Source of the DNA: Bordetella parapertussis | Lineage (GTDB): Bacteria; Pseudomonadota; Gammaproteobacteria; Burkholderiales; SG8-41 | DNA: 50,585 nt | Direction: 5' to 3' | Assembly (NCBI GenBank): GCA_945861275.1 | Contig: CAMATZ010000045.1 | Span: forward strand, 1 to 50,585 | Part shown: positions 25,476 to 33,473 of the stretch, piece by piece | Position numbering within the stretch: position 1 is the first letter of the stretch | Layout of the letters: each line of letters opens with the position of its first letter | The notes under the pieces: generated by a model | Told to the model about the DNA's origin: nothing | What the model saw: the letters and a program-made list of their open reading frames with translations, nothing else | The model's database searches: none | Program-made: the position numbers and the translations under genes

Positions 25476-26363
25476 TTAAGTAAACCCAAACAGCTTTACA
25501 GGATTATCAACCAGAATTTTTTGCCGCGTAGCCGCGTCCGGAATCCACTGCGCCAGCAGATTGAAAAGGTCGATCGAGTTCACCTTGTCGGCGTGCGAGA
25601 GATACGGATAATCACTGCCCCAGATAATGCGATCTGGCGCAGCAGCAATCAGTGCTTGCGCGATGAGCGTCGAATCCGCGTAGCCCGGCGCGGTCGCCAT
25701 GCGATAGGGGGCCGTCAGCTTCATGTAGCAACGGCCCGGGCCATGGCGCAGAAAATCAGTCATCTTCAACAGCCCCGGCTGCTGCGCGCCATCGCGGGCC
25801 AAAAACATGCCGAAGTGCGCCAGCGTGAAATTCGATTTGAATTTGCGGTAGACCTCGAGCATGTCCACGATCAACCAGCTCGGCGACAGGATGTCGAGCT
25901 GCCAGCCGATTTCCGCGCAGCGCGCATCGAGCCGCAGCAGGCGCGCAAGGTGTTTGTCCATCAGGCCGGCTTCGCGCGGCCGGTTCGGCGGGCCGAGGTT
26001 AAAGCGTACGCCCACCACGCCGGCGCTGTTCAGGCGCGCGAGTTCTGCGTCCGGCGCGTTCTCGTCTATGTCCACGATGCCGCGCGCGTTGCCGCCGCAC
26101 AGTTTGATGGCATCGAGCATGCAGGTGTTGTCGCGCCCGTAAGTGCTGGGCTGCGTAAACACCATGCGGTCGATACCGCAGCGGCGCGCGAAATCCTGAT
26201 ACCCGGCCAGGTACTCGGCCAGTGGCACCGCAGGCGGTGAATTACGGCGATCTGCGCTGTAGGGATAGGTTTGCGGATCACCAAAGACGTGCAGATGGCA
26301 ATCGCAGCTCAGCGGCGGACCCTTGATAACCTCGGCATCAAGCGCCCTCTGATCAACCGGCAT
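25476..26363 (-). CDS. Amidohydrolase family protein (2-pyrone-4,6-dicarboxylate lactonase-like)
   Basis: 295 residues, ATG with GGAG upstream. TIM-barrel metal motif DCHLHVFGDP (21-30, H23 and H25), a later His in TLAHFGM and the Asp in IWGSDYPY. The DCHxHVFG start and the WGSDYP end are characteristic of the LigI-like lactonase branch, which opens lactones in aromatic breakdown. Substrate unproven. First gene of a two-gene unit with the racemase-family gene. Confidence 0.87.
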   Translation of the reverse strand: MPVDQRALDAEVIKGPPLSCDCHLHVFGDPQTYPYSADRRNSPPAVPLAEYLAGYQDFARRCGIDRMVFTQPSTYGRDNTCMLDAIKLCGGNARGIVDIDENAPDAELARLNSAGVVGVRFNLGPPNRPREAGLMDKHLARLLRLDARCAEIGWQLDILSPSWLIVDMLEVYRKFKSNFTLAHFGMFLARDGAQQPGLLKMTDFLRHGPGRCYMKLTAPYRMATAPGYADSTLIAQALIAAAPDRIIWGSDYPYLSHADKVNSIDLFNLLAQWIPDAATRQKILVDNPVKLFGFT

Positions 26364-26609
26364 ACTGGCTCCGTATCAGTTGAAATACGTAAAATCATAA
26401 TACCTGTTCACGATGCCGACTGCGACATTGCTGAAAAAGCAAGCGGCGCATATAACGCAACAGCGCGCAACAGCGACAATCCACATGGCGAAAAGTTCTC
26501 CACAAAGCGGCTTGCGCTAATGAAACGTGCGGCAGGATAATGTCACATCTCCTTGCGCCCGCACTGCGGAATGCAAGATCAAATTTATTAACTGGTGAAT
26601 AACGCTTCC

Positions 26610-27734
26610 ATGGCCACGGTTCGACCCGAAATCAGTATCAGCAGCGGCACCGCGAAGCCGCAGCATTCCAGGCTCAAGACCTGGGTGCTGATCGCCGCAG
26701 CGCTGGCGTTGCTGGCCTGGGGCGGCCACTGGATCTATCAACGCGCAACGCATGTCTACATCGACGATGCGCGCATCGACGGTGAAGTCGTCACGATATC
26801 GAGCCGCGTATCGGGGTGGATCACTGATCTGCCGGTGATTGAAGGCGACGAGCTCAAAAAGGGCCAGCTGCTGGTGCGTGTCGATGAGCGCGATTCGGCA
26901 TTGCAGCGTGAAGTACTGCTGTCAAAGCTGCAGGCCATCGAAGGGCAGATGGCAGTGATGCGCGCGCAAACCGGTCAGGTGGATCAGGAAACGCTGGGAC
27001 GTTTTCAGAGCGAAACCAACCGTCTCGCCGCCGCCGAGGCCGAGGTCGCCTCAGTGGACGCCCAATTGAAGCAGGCTGCGGACGACTACAAGCGCATGCA
27101 AAAACTGGAAAAATTCGTTTCAGGTCAGGAGCTGGAGTACGCGCGCACGGCGTTTGCGCAAGCGCAGGAACGCCAGCGCAAGGCGGTGTCCGAAGTAGCC
27201 GCGGTGCGCGGCACGCTGTCCTCGGCAGGCGGTAGCCGGCGCCAGGTCAACGTGATCGGCCAGCAATTGCTGGTGCTCGCGCGGCAGGCCGAAGAGATGC
27301 GCGCCGAAATCAAACGCCGCGAAATCGACATCGCCGACCGCACCATCAGCGCACCGGCGAACGGCAAGGTGGTGATGACATTTGTGCGCAAGGGTGAGCA
27401 TGTGGCCGTCGGCCAGCGCATCATGATGTTCCATGATCCGCATGAAATCTGGGTCGAAGCCAATATCAAGGAAACCGACGTCGGCCGCCTTAAACCCGGT
27501 ATGAAAGCCGATATTCACGTCGATGCCTATCCCGGCAAGATATTCAAAGGCGAGGTGTTTCGCATCGGGCAAGCGGCCACCAACCGCTTCGCGCTGCTGC
27601 CGGATCCGAACCCGAGCGGTAACTTCACCAAAATTACGCAACGCTTGCCGCTGCGCGTCAAGCTGCTCGACAAAGACGCGCGATTGCGCCCCGGCATGAT
27701 GGTTGAGGTCTATATTGCGACCGGATACGACTGA
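26610..27734 (+). CDS. HlyD/EmrA-type membrane fusion protein
   Basis: 374 residues from ATG 26610 (a GTG at 26595 is an alternative). One membrane helix near residues 25-43 (VLIAAALALLAWGGHWIY), a biotinyl-lipoyl-like segment with GWITDLPVIEGDELKKGQLL, a long coiled-coil hairpin (about residues 95-220), and the beta-barrel with IWVEANIKETDVGRLKPGM. It links an inner-membrane pump to an outer-membrane channel. The MFS partner starts inside its last codons. No tolC-like gene is in the window. The 246 nt upstream hold no recognised gene. Confidence 0.92.
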   Translation: MATVRPEISISSGTAKPQHSRLKTWVLIAAALALLAWGGHWIYQRATHVYIDDARIDGEVVTISSRVSGWITDLPVIEGDELKKGQLLVRVDERDSALQREVLLSKLQAIEGQMAVMRAQTGQVDQETLGRFQSETNRLAAAEAEVASVDAQLKQAADDYKRMQKLEKFVSGQELEYARTAFAQAQERQRKAVSEVAAVRGTLSSAGGSRRQVNVIGQQLLVLARQAEEMRAEIKRREIDIADRTISAPANGKVVMTFVRKGEHVAVGQRIMMFHDPHEIWVEANIKETDVGRLKPGMKADIHVDAYPGKIFKGEVFRIGQAATNRFALLPDPNPSGNFTKITQRLPLRVKLLDKDARLRPGMMVEVYIATGYD

Positions 27735-29271
27735 CGACCTGTTCGCGCGCTACGGCCCGCGCTACCGCTGGCTGGCGACCATCACGGTGATGATGGGCAC
27801 GATTTCAGCCATGATCACCACCACCATAGTCAATGTCGCATTGCCCGACATCATGGGGGCTTTCGGTATCGGCCAGGATCGCGTGCAGTGGCTCTCCACC
27901 GGTAACTTGGCCGCCATGACCGTGGGCATGCTGGTCAACGCCTGGTTGATACACAGTTTCGGCCAGCGCAAAACGTTCATCGTTGCGCTCAGTGTGTTTG
28001 TCGGCGCGCTGGCGGTGGCGGGCCTGGCGCCTAACGACACGGTACTGATCATGAGCCGCATCGCGCAGGGCGCGATTGCCGGCATGCTGCAGCCGTTCGC
28101 GATGTACACCATTTTTCGCGTCTTCCCCGCAGATCAACGCGGCATGGCAATGGGGTTTTTCGGCTTGAGCGTACTGCTGGGGCCGGCGCTGGGGCCCTCG
28201 CTGGGCGGCGTGATCATCGAGCAATTCAACTGGCGATATATCTTTTATATTGCCATGCCCATTTGCATCGCCGCGATCATGCTGGGCAGCGTGTTCCTGC
28301 CGGAGCGCGAGGAAACCGGCGCTCGGATGCGCTTTGACTGGGTGGGCTTTGTGCTGATGGTCGTCTCACTGTCGTGCCTGCTCACCGGGTTGTCCAACGG
28401 CCAGCGTGAAGGCTGGCAATCGGGCTTTGTGCTGGGGCTGATCGTTATTGCACTGATGAGCTGCACGGCATTTTTATGGTGGGAACTGCACATCGATCAT
28501 CCGCTGGTGAATCTGCGCGTCTTTAATAACGTGTCGTTTTCCGCCGCGTCGGCGGTGGCGTGCATTTTCGGCATCGGACTGTTCGGCTCCACCTATCTGG
28601 TGCCGCTGTATGTGCAGACGGTGCAGCATTTCACGCCGCTCTCGTCAGGCCTGCTGCTGATGCCCGCCGGCATCATCATGGGCCTTTGCATGCCCATCGC
28701 GGGTTACATCAGCGACCGCGTTCCCGCGCGCAACATGGTGATTGCCGGCTTGTTGTGCTTTGGCATTTCGTCATTCTGGCTGGCACAAGTGGACTCGAAT
28801 ATGACCTTCTGGAGCATGGCTTGGGCGGTGGTCTTTTCGCGCATCGGTCTGGCCATAATGAAACCGTCGCTGAATGTCGCGGCGCTGCGCGCGCTGCGGC
28901 CCGAACATTTGAGCCAGGGCGCGGGCATGATCAATTTCGCACGGCAACTCGGCGGTGCTTTTGGCGTCAACCTGCTGTCGGTCACGCTCGACCGGCGCAC
29001 GTTTTTTCACAGCGACACACTCACCGCCACACAGACGCCGGGCAACAGCGCCACCGCTGAGTTGCTGCGCTCTATTCAGGCGCTGCTTGCGCAGTCGGGC
29101 GTGCCCGAAGATTTGCAGGCAGCCGGCGCGCTGAATTATCTCGGCAGAGTCATTTACGCACAGGCCTATACGATGGGATTCCGCGACAGCTTCCTGGTGG
29201 TGGCCTTGATTTTCACTTTTGCGCTGATCCCGGCGTGGCTCATGGGGCGGCATCGGCCGCTCAGGACTTAG
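27715..29271 (+). CDS. MFS transporter, DHA2 family (EmrB/QacA-like)
   Basis: 518 residues from a TTG start at 27715 with GAGG 6 nt upstream, overlapping the fusion-protein gene by 20 nt. An upstream TTG at 27703 is possible. About 14 hydrophobic helices; the DHA2 signature includes IVNVALPDIMGAFG in helix 1 and the LSTGNLAAM and GPALGPSLGG motif C region. Proton-driven export of drugs or hydrophobic compounds, forming a tripartite pump with the preceding protein. Confidence 0.93.
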   Translation: MRPDTTDDLFARYGPRYRWLATITVMMGTISAMITTTIVNVALPDIMGAFGIGQDRVQWLSTGNLAAMTVGMLVNAWLIHSFGQRKTFIVALSVFVGALAVAGLAPNDTVLIMSRIAQGAIAGMLQPFAMYTIFRVFPADQRGMAMGFFGLSVLLGPALGPSLGGVIIEQFNWRYIFYIAMPICIAAIMLGSVFLPEREETGARMRFDWVGFVLMVVSLSCLLTGLSNGQREGWQSGFVLGLIVIALMSCTAFLWWELHIDHPLVNLRVFNNVSFSAASAVACIFGIGLFGSTYLVPLYVQTVQHFTPLSSGLLLMPAGIIMGLCMPIAGYISDRVPARNMVIAGLLCFGISSFWLAQVDSNMTFWSMAWAVVFSRIGLAIMKPSLNVAALRALRPEHLSQGAGMINFARQLGGAFGVNLLSVTLDRRTFFHSDTLTATQTPGNSATAELLRSIQALLAQSGVPEDLQAAGALNYLGRVIYAQAYTMGFRDSFLVVALIFTFALIPAWLMGRHRPLRT

Positions 29272-29335
29272 ATCTTAGGACTGAGGACTTAGGATTGAGG
29301 ACTTAGTCCACAGTCCACAGTCCTTAATCCTCGAT
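29264..29335. repeat. Short direct repeats in a gene boundary
   Basis: GAGGACTTAG occurs at 29283-29292 and 29297-29306, a related GGACTTAG at 29264-29271 overlaps the MFS stop, and CCACAGT units follow. The low-complexity block joins the efflux genes to the next Bug gene. Confidence 0.6.
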
Positions 29336-29349
29336 CCTTGTAACCCCGC

Positions 29350-30309
29350 ATGAAACTGAGCCTGCCGCTGCTGCTCGTCGCAAGCGCCTGTGCGCACGGC
29401 GCCGAATTCCCCGACCGTGCCGTGCGCATGATGGTGCCGTTCCCGCCCGGCGGCGCCAACGACATCGTGGCGCGCTTGGTCGCGCAAAAACTTTCCGAAC
29501 GCTGGGCCAAGCCGGTGGTGATTGACAACCGCGCCGGCGCCGGCGGCAACATCGGCATGGAGATCGGCGCGCGCGCCAATCCCGACGGCTACACGCTCAC
29601 CATCGGTTCCACCAGCACCTACTGCACCAATGTCGCACTCGATCCCAAACTCAGCTTTGATCCGCGCCGCGATTTCGCGCCGATATCGTTGATCGTCATC
29701 GCGCCGAATATCCTGGTGACACATCCTTCTGTGCCCGCGGGCACGGTGCAAGAGTTCATCAAATACGCCAAAGCGAATGCGCAGGCACGGCGGCTGAATT
29801 ATTCGACCTTTGGCAACGGCAGCACCTCGCACCTGATCGCTGAAATGTTCAACAGCGCCGCCGGCATCACCATGTTGCACGTGCCGTACAAGGGCGGCGC
29901 TCTGGCGCTATCCGCGGTGATGGGCGGCGAAGTGCAACTCACGTTTTCCAATCTGTCGGTGGCGTTGCCGCAAGTGCAAGGCGGCAAGGTAAGAGGTATC
30001 GCCGTTACCAGCGCCAAGCGCGCCACTGCGCTGCCTGAACTGCCGACGGTGGCGGAATCCGGTCTTGCCGGCTTTGAAGCGATCGCATCAGTCGGCATAC
30101 TCGCGCCGGCCGGCACGCCGCGCCCGCTGGTGCTGCGCGTCAATCAGGATGTGCATGCCGTGGTCGCTGAACCTGCGATGAAAGAACAGTTCATCTCACG
30201 CGGCCTCGAAATCGCACTCTCAACGCCGGAAGAATTTGCGCGCTACATACGCACGGAGATTGAGCGCTGGAGCAAGGTGGTGCGTGACGCGGGTATTCGC
30301 ATTCAATAA
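29350..30309 (+). CDS. Bug/TctC family periplasmic solute receptor
   Basis: 319 residues with a short signal peptide (MKLSLPLLLVASACAHGAE). FPDRAVRMMVPFPPGGANDI, VVIDNRAGAGGNIGMEIGAR, PDGYTLTIG and LHVPYKG. It follows the efflux pair after a repeat block and has no evident ribosome site. It is the last Bug gene before the cassette region; the next two start at 35585. Confidence 0.92.
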   Translation: MKLSLPLLLVASACAHGAEFPDRAVRMMVPFPPGGANDIVARLVAQKLSERWAKPVVIDNRAGAGGNIGMEIGARANPDGYTLTIGSTSTYCTNVALDPKLSFDPRRDFAPISLIVIAPNILVTHPSVPAGTVQEFIKYAKANAQARRLNYSTFGNGSTSHLIAEMFNSAAGITMLHVPYKGGALALSAVMGGEVQLTFSNLSVALPQVQGGKVRGIAVTSAKRATALPELPTVAESGLAGFEAIASVGILAPAGTPRPLVLRVNQDVHAVVAEPAMKEQFISRGLEIALSTPEEFARYIRTEIERWSKVVRDAGIRIQ

Positions 30310-30362
30310 CGTAAGTATTTGTTTTTGTTCATTAATTGAATGTATGCTCACAGTAAAATATA

Positions 30363-30397
30363 CGTAGGTTAGGCTGAGCCTGCGAAGCCCAGCACCG
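30363..30397. repeat. Second copy of the 35-bp element found at 16127-16161
   Basis: 33 of 35 bases match the left part of the nested palindrome at 16127. A partial right arm, GTCAGCCCAAC, lies about 75 nt further on. The full nested structure is decayed here. Confidence 0.75.
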
Positions 30398-30550
30398 TAA
30401 TCTTTGCGACTCGCCGTCATCACCACGTTTCAAGGAGCGGTTTTGTTGCGCATCGCAAGGTCAGCCCAACAACATCTATCCGGTTAGGACGGCGTAAGGG
30501 ATAATGCTGCCGTTGTCCGCCGCACTTTAATGGCGGGCCAGGAGCTTGGC

Positions 30551-30778
30551 ATGAGTGCAGTCATCATTAAGCATGTGAACGTGGCTGAATTGCCTGACGC
30601 TTGGCGCGACCGCCTGCCTGCACCGCGCGCTGCGCGCGTAACGGTACGGATCGAAACTGAAGACGCCGCCGCCGCTTGGCCTGCGGGTTTTTTTTCACAG
30701 ATCGCGGGCGGCTGGAGCGGCGAGCCGTTGACACGCGCGGAGCAAGGCACGATCACGCCGCGCACAGCGCTTGACTGA
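30551..30778 (+). CDS. VapB-like antitoxin
   Basis: 75 residues from the ATG at 30551, which has CAGGAG 6 nt upstream; an ATG at 30530 is less likely. The pattern IIKHVNVAELPDAWRDRLPA followed by ARVTVRIETED is the small antitoxin type often found before PIN toxins. Its stop and the toxin start share one base (TGATG), so the pair is translationally coupled. It should neutralise the following PIN protein and repress the operon. Confidence 0.78.
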   Translation: MSAVIIKHVNVAELPDAWRDRLPAPRAARVTVRIETEDAAAAWPAGFFSQIAGGWSGEPLTRAEQGTITPRTALD

Positions 30779-31176
30779 TGTGGCTGCCGGATACCAACGT
30801 CTGGATCGCGCTGATCAACTCGCGCCCATCGCTCGTCAAGCAGCAGTTCGAGTCGCGCACGCCGGAGCGCATATTCTTGTGCGATGTGGTGCAAGCGGAA
30901 TTGTATTACGGCGCATTTCGCAGCGCGCGGCGTGACGACAATCTGGCATTGCTCCTGCGGCTTTTCCCGACTTTCGTGTCGTTACCGTTCGACAGCGCGG
31001 CGGCACGCGCGCACGGTGAAATTCGCGCGACGCTGGCGAATGCAGGCACGCCCATCGGCCCATACGATTTGCAGATTGCCGCCATTGCGTTGACGCGCGG
31101 CCTCAACGTAGTGACGCATAACACCGCCGAATTCGCCCGTGTGCCAGGTTTGACAACCGAAGATTGGGAAATTTGA
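30778..31176 (+). CDS. vapC: VapC-type PIN-domain toxin
   Basis: 132 residues. PIN-domain acidic residues are in place: D5 (LPDTNVWI), E41 (QAELYYG) and D97 (GPYDLQIAA), with THNTAEF near the end. VapC toxins are Mg-dependent RNases that cut tRNA or rRNA. It is complete and looks functional, unlike the two toxin remnants downstream. Coupled to the antitoxin by a TGATG overlap. Confidence 0.92.
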   Translation: MWLPDTNVWIALINSRPSLVKQQFESRTPERIFLCDVVQAELYYGAFRSARRDDNLALLLRLFPTFVSLPFDSAAARAHGEIRATLANAGTPIGPYDLQIAAIALTRGLNVVTHNTAEFARVPGLTTEDWEI

Positions 31177-31230
31177 AGCGAGGGTTGTGCAAGTGACGTT
31201 GTGCCGGGCTACTCAAGCTCAGCCCATAGA

Positions 31231-31320
31231 TGGAGTATCCGTATTAACGAACAGTGGCGCGTATGCTTTCGCTTTAGGAATGGCGACGCCTTTGATGTTG
31301 AAATCGTCGATTACCACTAA
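31231..31320 (+). pseudogene. higB: Truncated HigB toxin (C-terminal fragment)
   Basis: The 29 codons WSIRINEQWRVCFRFRNGDA through FDVEIVDYH and stop match the last third of HigB/RelE-fold toxins, where the full protein has about 92 residues. The N-terminal two thirds are missing and replaced by unrelated sequence ('aagctcagcccatag') just before the junction. The stop is 12 nt before the higA ATG, the normal higBA spacing. The toxin cannot be functional. Confidence 0.82.
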
Positions 31321-31332
31321 GGAGAAATTAAC

Positions 31333-31641
31333 ATGGCCAAGAATGGATTGCCTGCACTTCATTCGGGAGATTTCCTGGGTGAAATCCTGGAAGAAATGAG
31401 TATCTCGCAAGCGAAATTCGCCCGAGCTATCGGGGTATCGCCCATGCGGATATCGCATGTTCTCAAGGGAGCGCGTCCGGTGACGGCGGAATTGGCTTTG
31501 CTGTTCGGTCGCGCGTTCGATCAGTCACCGCAATACTGGCTCAATCTGCAAGCTTCTTACGATCTGAAAACCGCAGAGCCGAACATTAGAAAACGCCTGG
31601 CCGGCATACATTCGTTCGCGCCTGCTGTACTTCTAGCCTAA
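31333..31641 (+). CDS. higA: HigA family antitoxin (XRE-type DNA-binding)
   Basis: 102 residues, AAGGAG before the ATG. Helix-turn-helix SQAKFARAIGVSPMRISHVL with the HigA continuation GARPVTAELALLFGRAFDQSPQYWLNLQ. HigA binds HigB and represses the operon. With higB reduced to a fragment it is an orphan antitoxin. Its TAA stop is embedded in the GCCTAAC start of the attC-like site, the arrangement seen in gene cassettes. Confidence 0.93.
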   Translation: MAKNGLPALHSGDFLGEILEEMSISQAKFARAIGVSPMRISHVLKGARPVTAELALLFGRAFDQSPQYWLNLQASYDLKTAEPNIRKRLAGIHSFAPAVLLA

Positions 31642-31693
31642 CCCGCCCGATGCAGCCGACCGCAGGAAGCGGCGGCTGAGCGCCACGTTATGC
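31636..31693 (+). other. attC-like recombination site 1
   Basis: R''-like GCCTAAC (31636-31642) pairs with R'-like GTTATGC (31687-31693) at 6 of 7 positions. In the centre CAGCCG-A-CCGC (31653-31663) pairs perfectly over 10 bp with GCGGCGGCTG (31669-31678), leaving A31659 extrahelical. Bulged bases on one arm are the hallmark of integron attC folding. Confidence 0.75.
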
Positions 31694-31699
31694 ATCTTA

Positions 31700-31787
31700 T
31701 CAATCCGCCATCCGGTGACGAGAAGAAACGCACATGCCCCTACTTCTACGTTATGCGTCACGAACAGCTTCACCGGAGTCGTTAGCT
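31700..31787 (+). other. Possible second, longer attC-like structure
   Basis: TCCGGTGA (31711-31718) pairs with TCACCGGA (31770-31777), GTGACG (31715-31720) with CGTCAC (31756-31761), and GTTAGCT (31781-31787) closes the region. There is no open frame in the 120 nt before the next gene. A weak site or the remains of a cassette. Confidence 0.35.
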
Positions 31788-31818
31788 AAGTATCAATAAC
31801 GCCGAGCATCGAAACTTC

Positions 31819-32457
31819 ATGAAAAACAGGCCAACTCACCGGGGAGCTGTAGAAGATATTCCGTTATTTGCGAAACGATTTATCAAAGCGAGGATTGGTG
31901 GTTTCGAGAAAGACATGAATATCTGCCTCACTCCAGCCAAGCTAAACGGTCAATCCCTAACCACCCATGCTTACTTTCCGGCGCTCAGCGCATGCTGCGG
32001 GACGTTGGAGTATCTAGCGGCTTTATATTCTGGAAATGTAAATGGATTAGGATGGCCGCAAGTCGCAAATTGGGCGGATCATTATCTTCCTCAGCCTGAT
32101 TACAATCGGGATACAGTTCGAGTCCTTGTATTAGCGTTTCGTAACTCTGTTGCTCATCGCGGAATCGCTAGTGGAGTGTGGATTGATCCGAGGCCGCCCA
32201 ACGGACATCTGCGCCGACTAACCTGGAAATTATTGGCTGACACCAAGCATCCCACATGCGAATTAGTTGAGGAACAGGGAACCCTTCGCAAAGATCCGCC
32301 TTGGCCCTGCAATTACACGCACCGGGTTCACATTCACCTGAGAGGTTTGCAGGTCGATATTCGCAATGCATCTATTAAGTTCAGTAACGCAATCGCAAAC
32401 GACTATCGGCTGCAACACAATTTCGAGGCTTGCATGCAGCAGCTTTACCCAGCGTAG
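31819..32457 (+). CDS. Hypothetical protein with HEPN-like RNxxxH motif
   Basis: 212 residues, family not recognised. The segment LAFRNSVAHRGIASGV contains R108-N109-S-V-A-H113, the Rx4H pattern of HEPN ribonucleases found in many toxin and phage-defence proteins. The preceding helical stretch (about residues 50-107) would fit the HEPN four-helix fold, but no structure can be proven here. Cytoplasmic, no signal or membrane helix. GC content and codon use are lower than in flanking genes. Cassette cargo between two attC-like sites. Confidence 0.65.
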   Translation: MKNRPTHRGAVEDIPLFAKRFIKARIGGFEKDMNICLTPAKLNGQSLTTHAYFPALSACCGTLEYLAALYSGNVNGLGWPQVANWADHYLPQPDYNRDTVRVLVLAFRNSVAHRGIASGVWIDPRPPNGHLRRLTWKLLADTKHPTCELVEEQGTLRKDPPWPCNYTHRVHIHLRGLQVDIRNASIKFSNAIANDYRLQHNFEACMQQLYPA

Positions 32458-32487
32458 TTTGCCGTCGACAATGGAAATTATTGTGAT

Positions 32488-32555
32488 GCATAACCCGCTA
32501 CTCAATTCAGACGCGCGCGATGAACCTGCGCACGCCGGTTAGCGCAACGTTAGAA
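32488..32555 (+). other. attC-like recombination site 2
   Basis: R''-like GCATAAC (32488-32494) and R'-like GTTAGAA (32549-32555) flank a partly self-complementary centre (CGCTA with TAGCG, and GCGCGC against GCGCAC with mismatches). Position just after a gene and 15 nt before the next start fits a cassette junction. Central stem is imperfect, so less certain than site 1. Confidence 0.5.
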
Positions 32556-32569
32556 CTCAAAACGTCGCG

Positions 32570-33370
32570 ATGGACGAACTCTTCGAACTCTTGCGGGAAG
32601 ACGCTCTTGAGCTGGAAGCCAAGTTTCGTAAAGCGTCGATTGAGGGTAGAGGGACGTCGCAAGAAGTTGCAGACTTTCGAGAACACGCTGTTCAAGAGTT
32701 CGTCGGTCGGTTCTTCCCATTTCCACACCGCATCACAAAAGGAAAGATCCGCGATTCCTTCGGTTCGCTATCCAATTCAGTGGATTGCATCATTTGCAAC
32801 CCAAACCACCCGTACACAGTCGACTCTCATGGCAAGTTCCGCTTGCTTTTTGCCGAGGGGATTGATGCTGCCATTGAAGTGAAGCCAGACTTGGCAGCAA
32901 GCGCCGAACTCCTTCGTGGATTGGAACAGGGCTTGTCTGTGAAGGCGCTTAAAAGGGCCACGGCCCCGACTCTCATGCTGATGCCATGGAACCTAGAGCG
33001 CGCTCATCGCGTTCCGTATGTCATCTTCGGAATGCGTTGCAAGGCGGATCCGATGGACACCGCAAAGGAAATTTCTGCGTTCTATTCCGCCAAAGGGACA
33101 CCCGTTACGCAACAAGCAGATTTCATCGTCGTGAACAACGTTGGAATCTTCGTCAACTTTATTGATGCATCGATGTACTGCTGGGGCAACGCAGATCAAG
33201 TCACTGATAAGACAGGCTGGTTCTTTGAGGAGTGGGCCGAGAACACGCTAGCTGGCTTCGTTTGGCGATTGCAGCTTCTGGCTCATGCTTCGATCAAGAT
33301 GCAGGACGATGTGCTGCCGCGCTACCTCACCCCTAAGGGTATTCGTTCTGTACGGAAGGTTACGCAATGA
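32570..33370 (+). CDS. DUF6602-like protein with D-ExK nuclease-type motif
   Basis: 266 residues. The pattern RITKGKIRDSFGSLSNSVDCII (from residue 54) followed about 30 residues later by IDAAIEVKPDL (98-108) places D72 before E103-x-K105, as in PD-(D/E)XK nucleases. I associate the layout with the DUF6602 family from memory. The N-terminal 45 residues are helical. Catalysis is inferred only from the motif. It follows attC-like site 2 and its GC content is low. Possible restriction or defence role. Confidence 0.6.
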   Translation: MDELFELLREDALELEAKFRKASIEGRGTSQEVADFREHAVQEFVGRFFPFPHRITKGKIRDSFGSLSNSVDCIICNPNHPYTVDSHGKFRLLFAEGIDAAIEVKPDLAASAELLRGLEQGLSVKALKRATAPTLMLMPWNLERAHRVPYVIFGMRCKADPMDTAKEISAFYSAKGTPVTQQADFIVVNNVGIFVNFIDASMYCWGNADQVTDKTGWFFEEWAENTLAGFVWRLQLLAHASIKMQDDVLPRYLTPKGIRSVRKVTQ

Positions 33371-33391
33371 GTTCTAGTAGTTGTACCGGAC

Positions 33392-33458
33392 GCGCGAAAA
33401 CGGTCACAGTTTTTTCACAACCGGCGTCACGCGCTCGCCGCTCAAAAAAAAGTTAGCC
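33392..33458 (+). other. attC-like recombination site 3 (weak)
   Basis: GCGCG (33392-33396) pairs with CGCGC (33430-33434) and CGGT (33401-33404) with ACCG (33420-33423); GTTAGCC (33452-33458) is the R'-like end. A clear R'' end is not seen. Confidence 0.35.
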
Positions 33459-33473
33459 GTCAAAATCGACTCC

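Noticed and set aside
30480-31230. Inclusion of the VapBC pair in the cassette array
   Set aside because: No convincing attC-like palindrome was found before or after it; GGTTAGG near 30484 alone is not enough.
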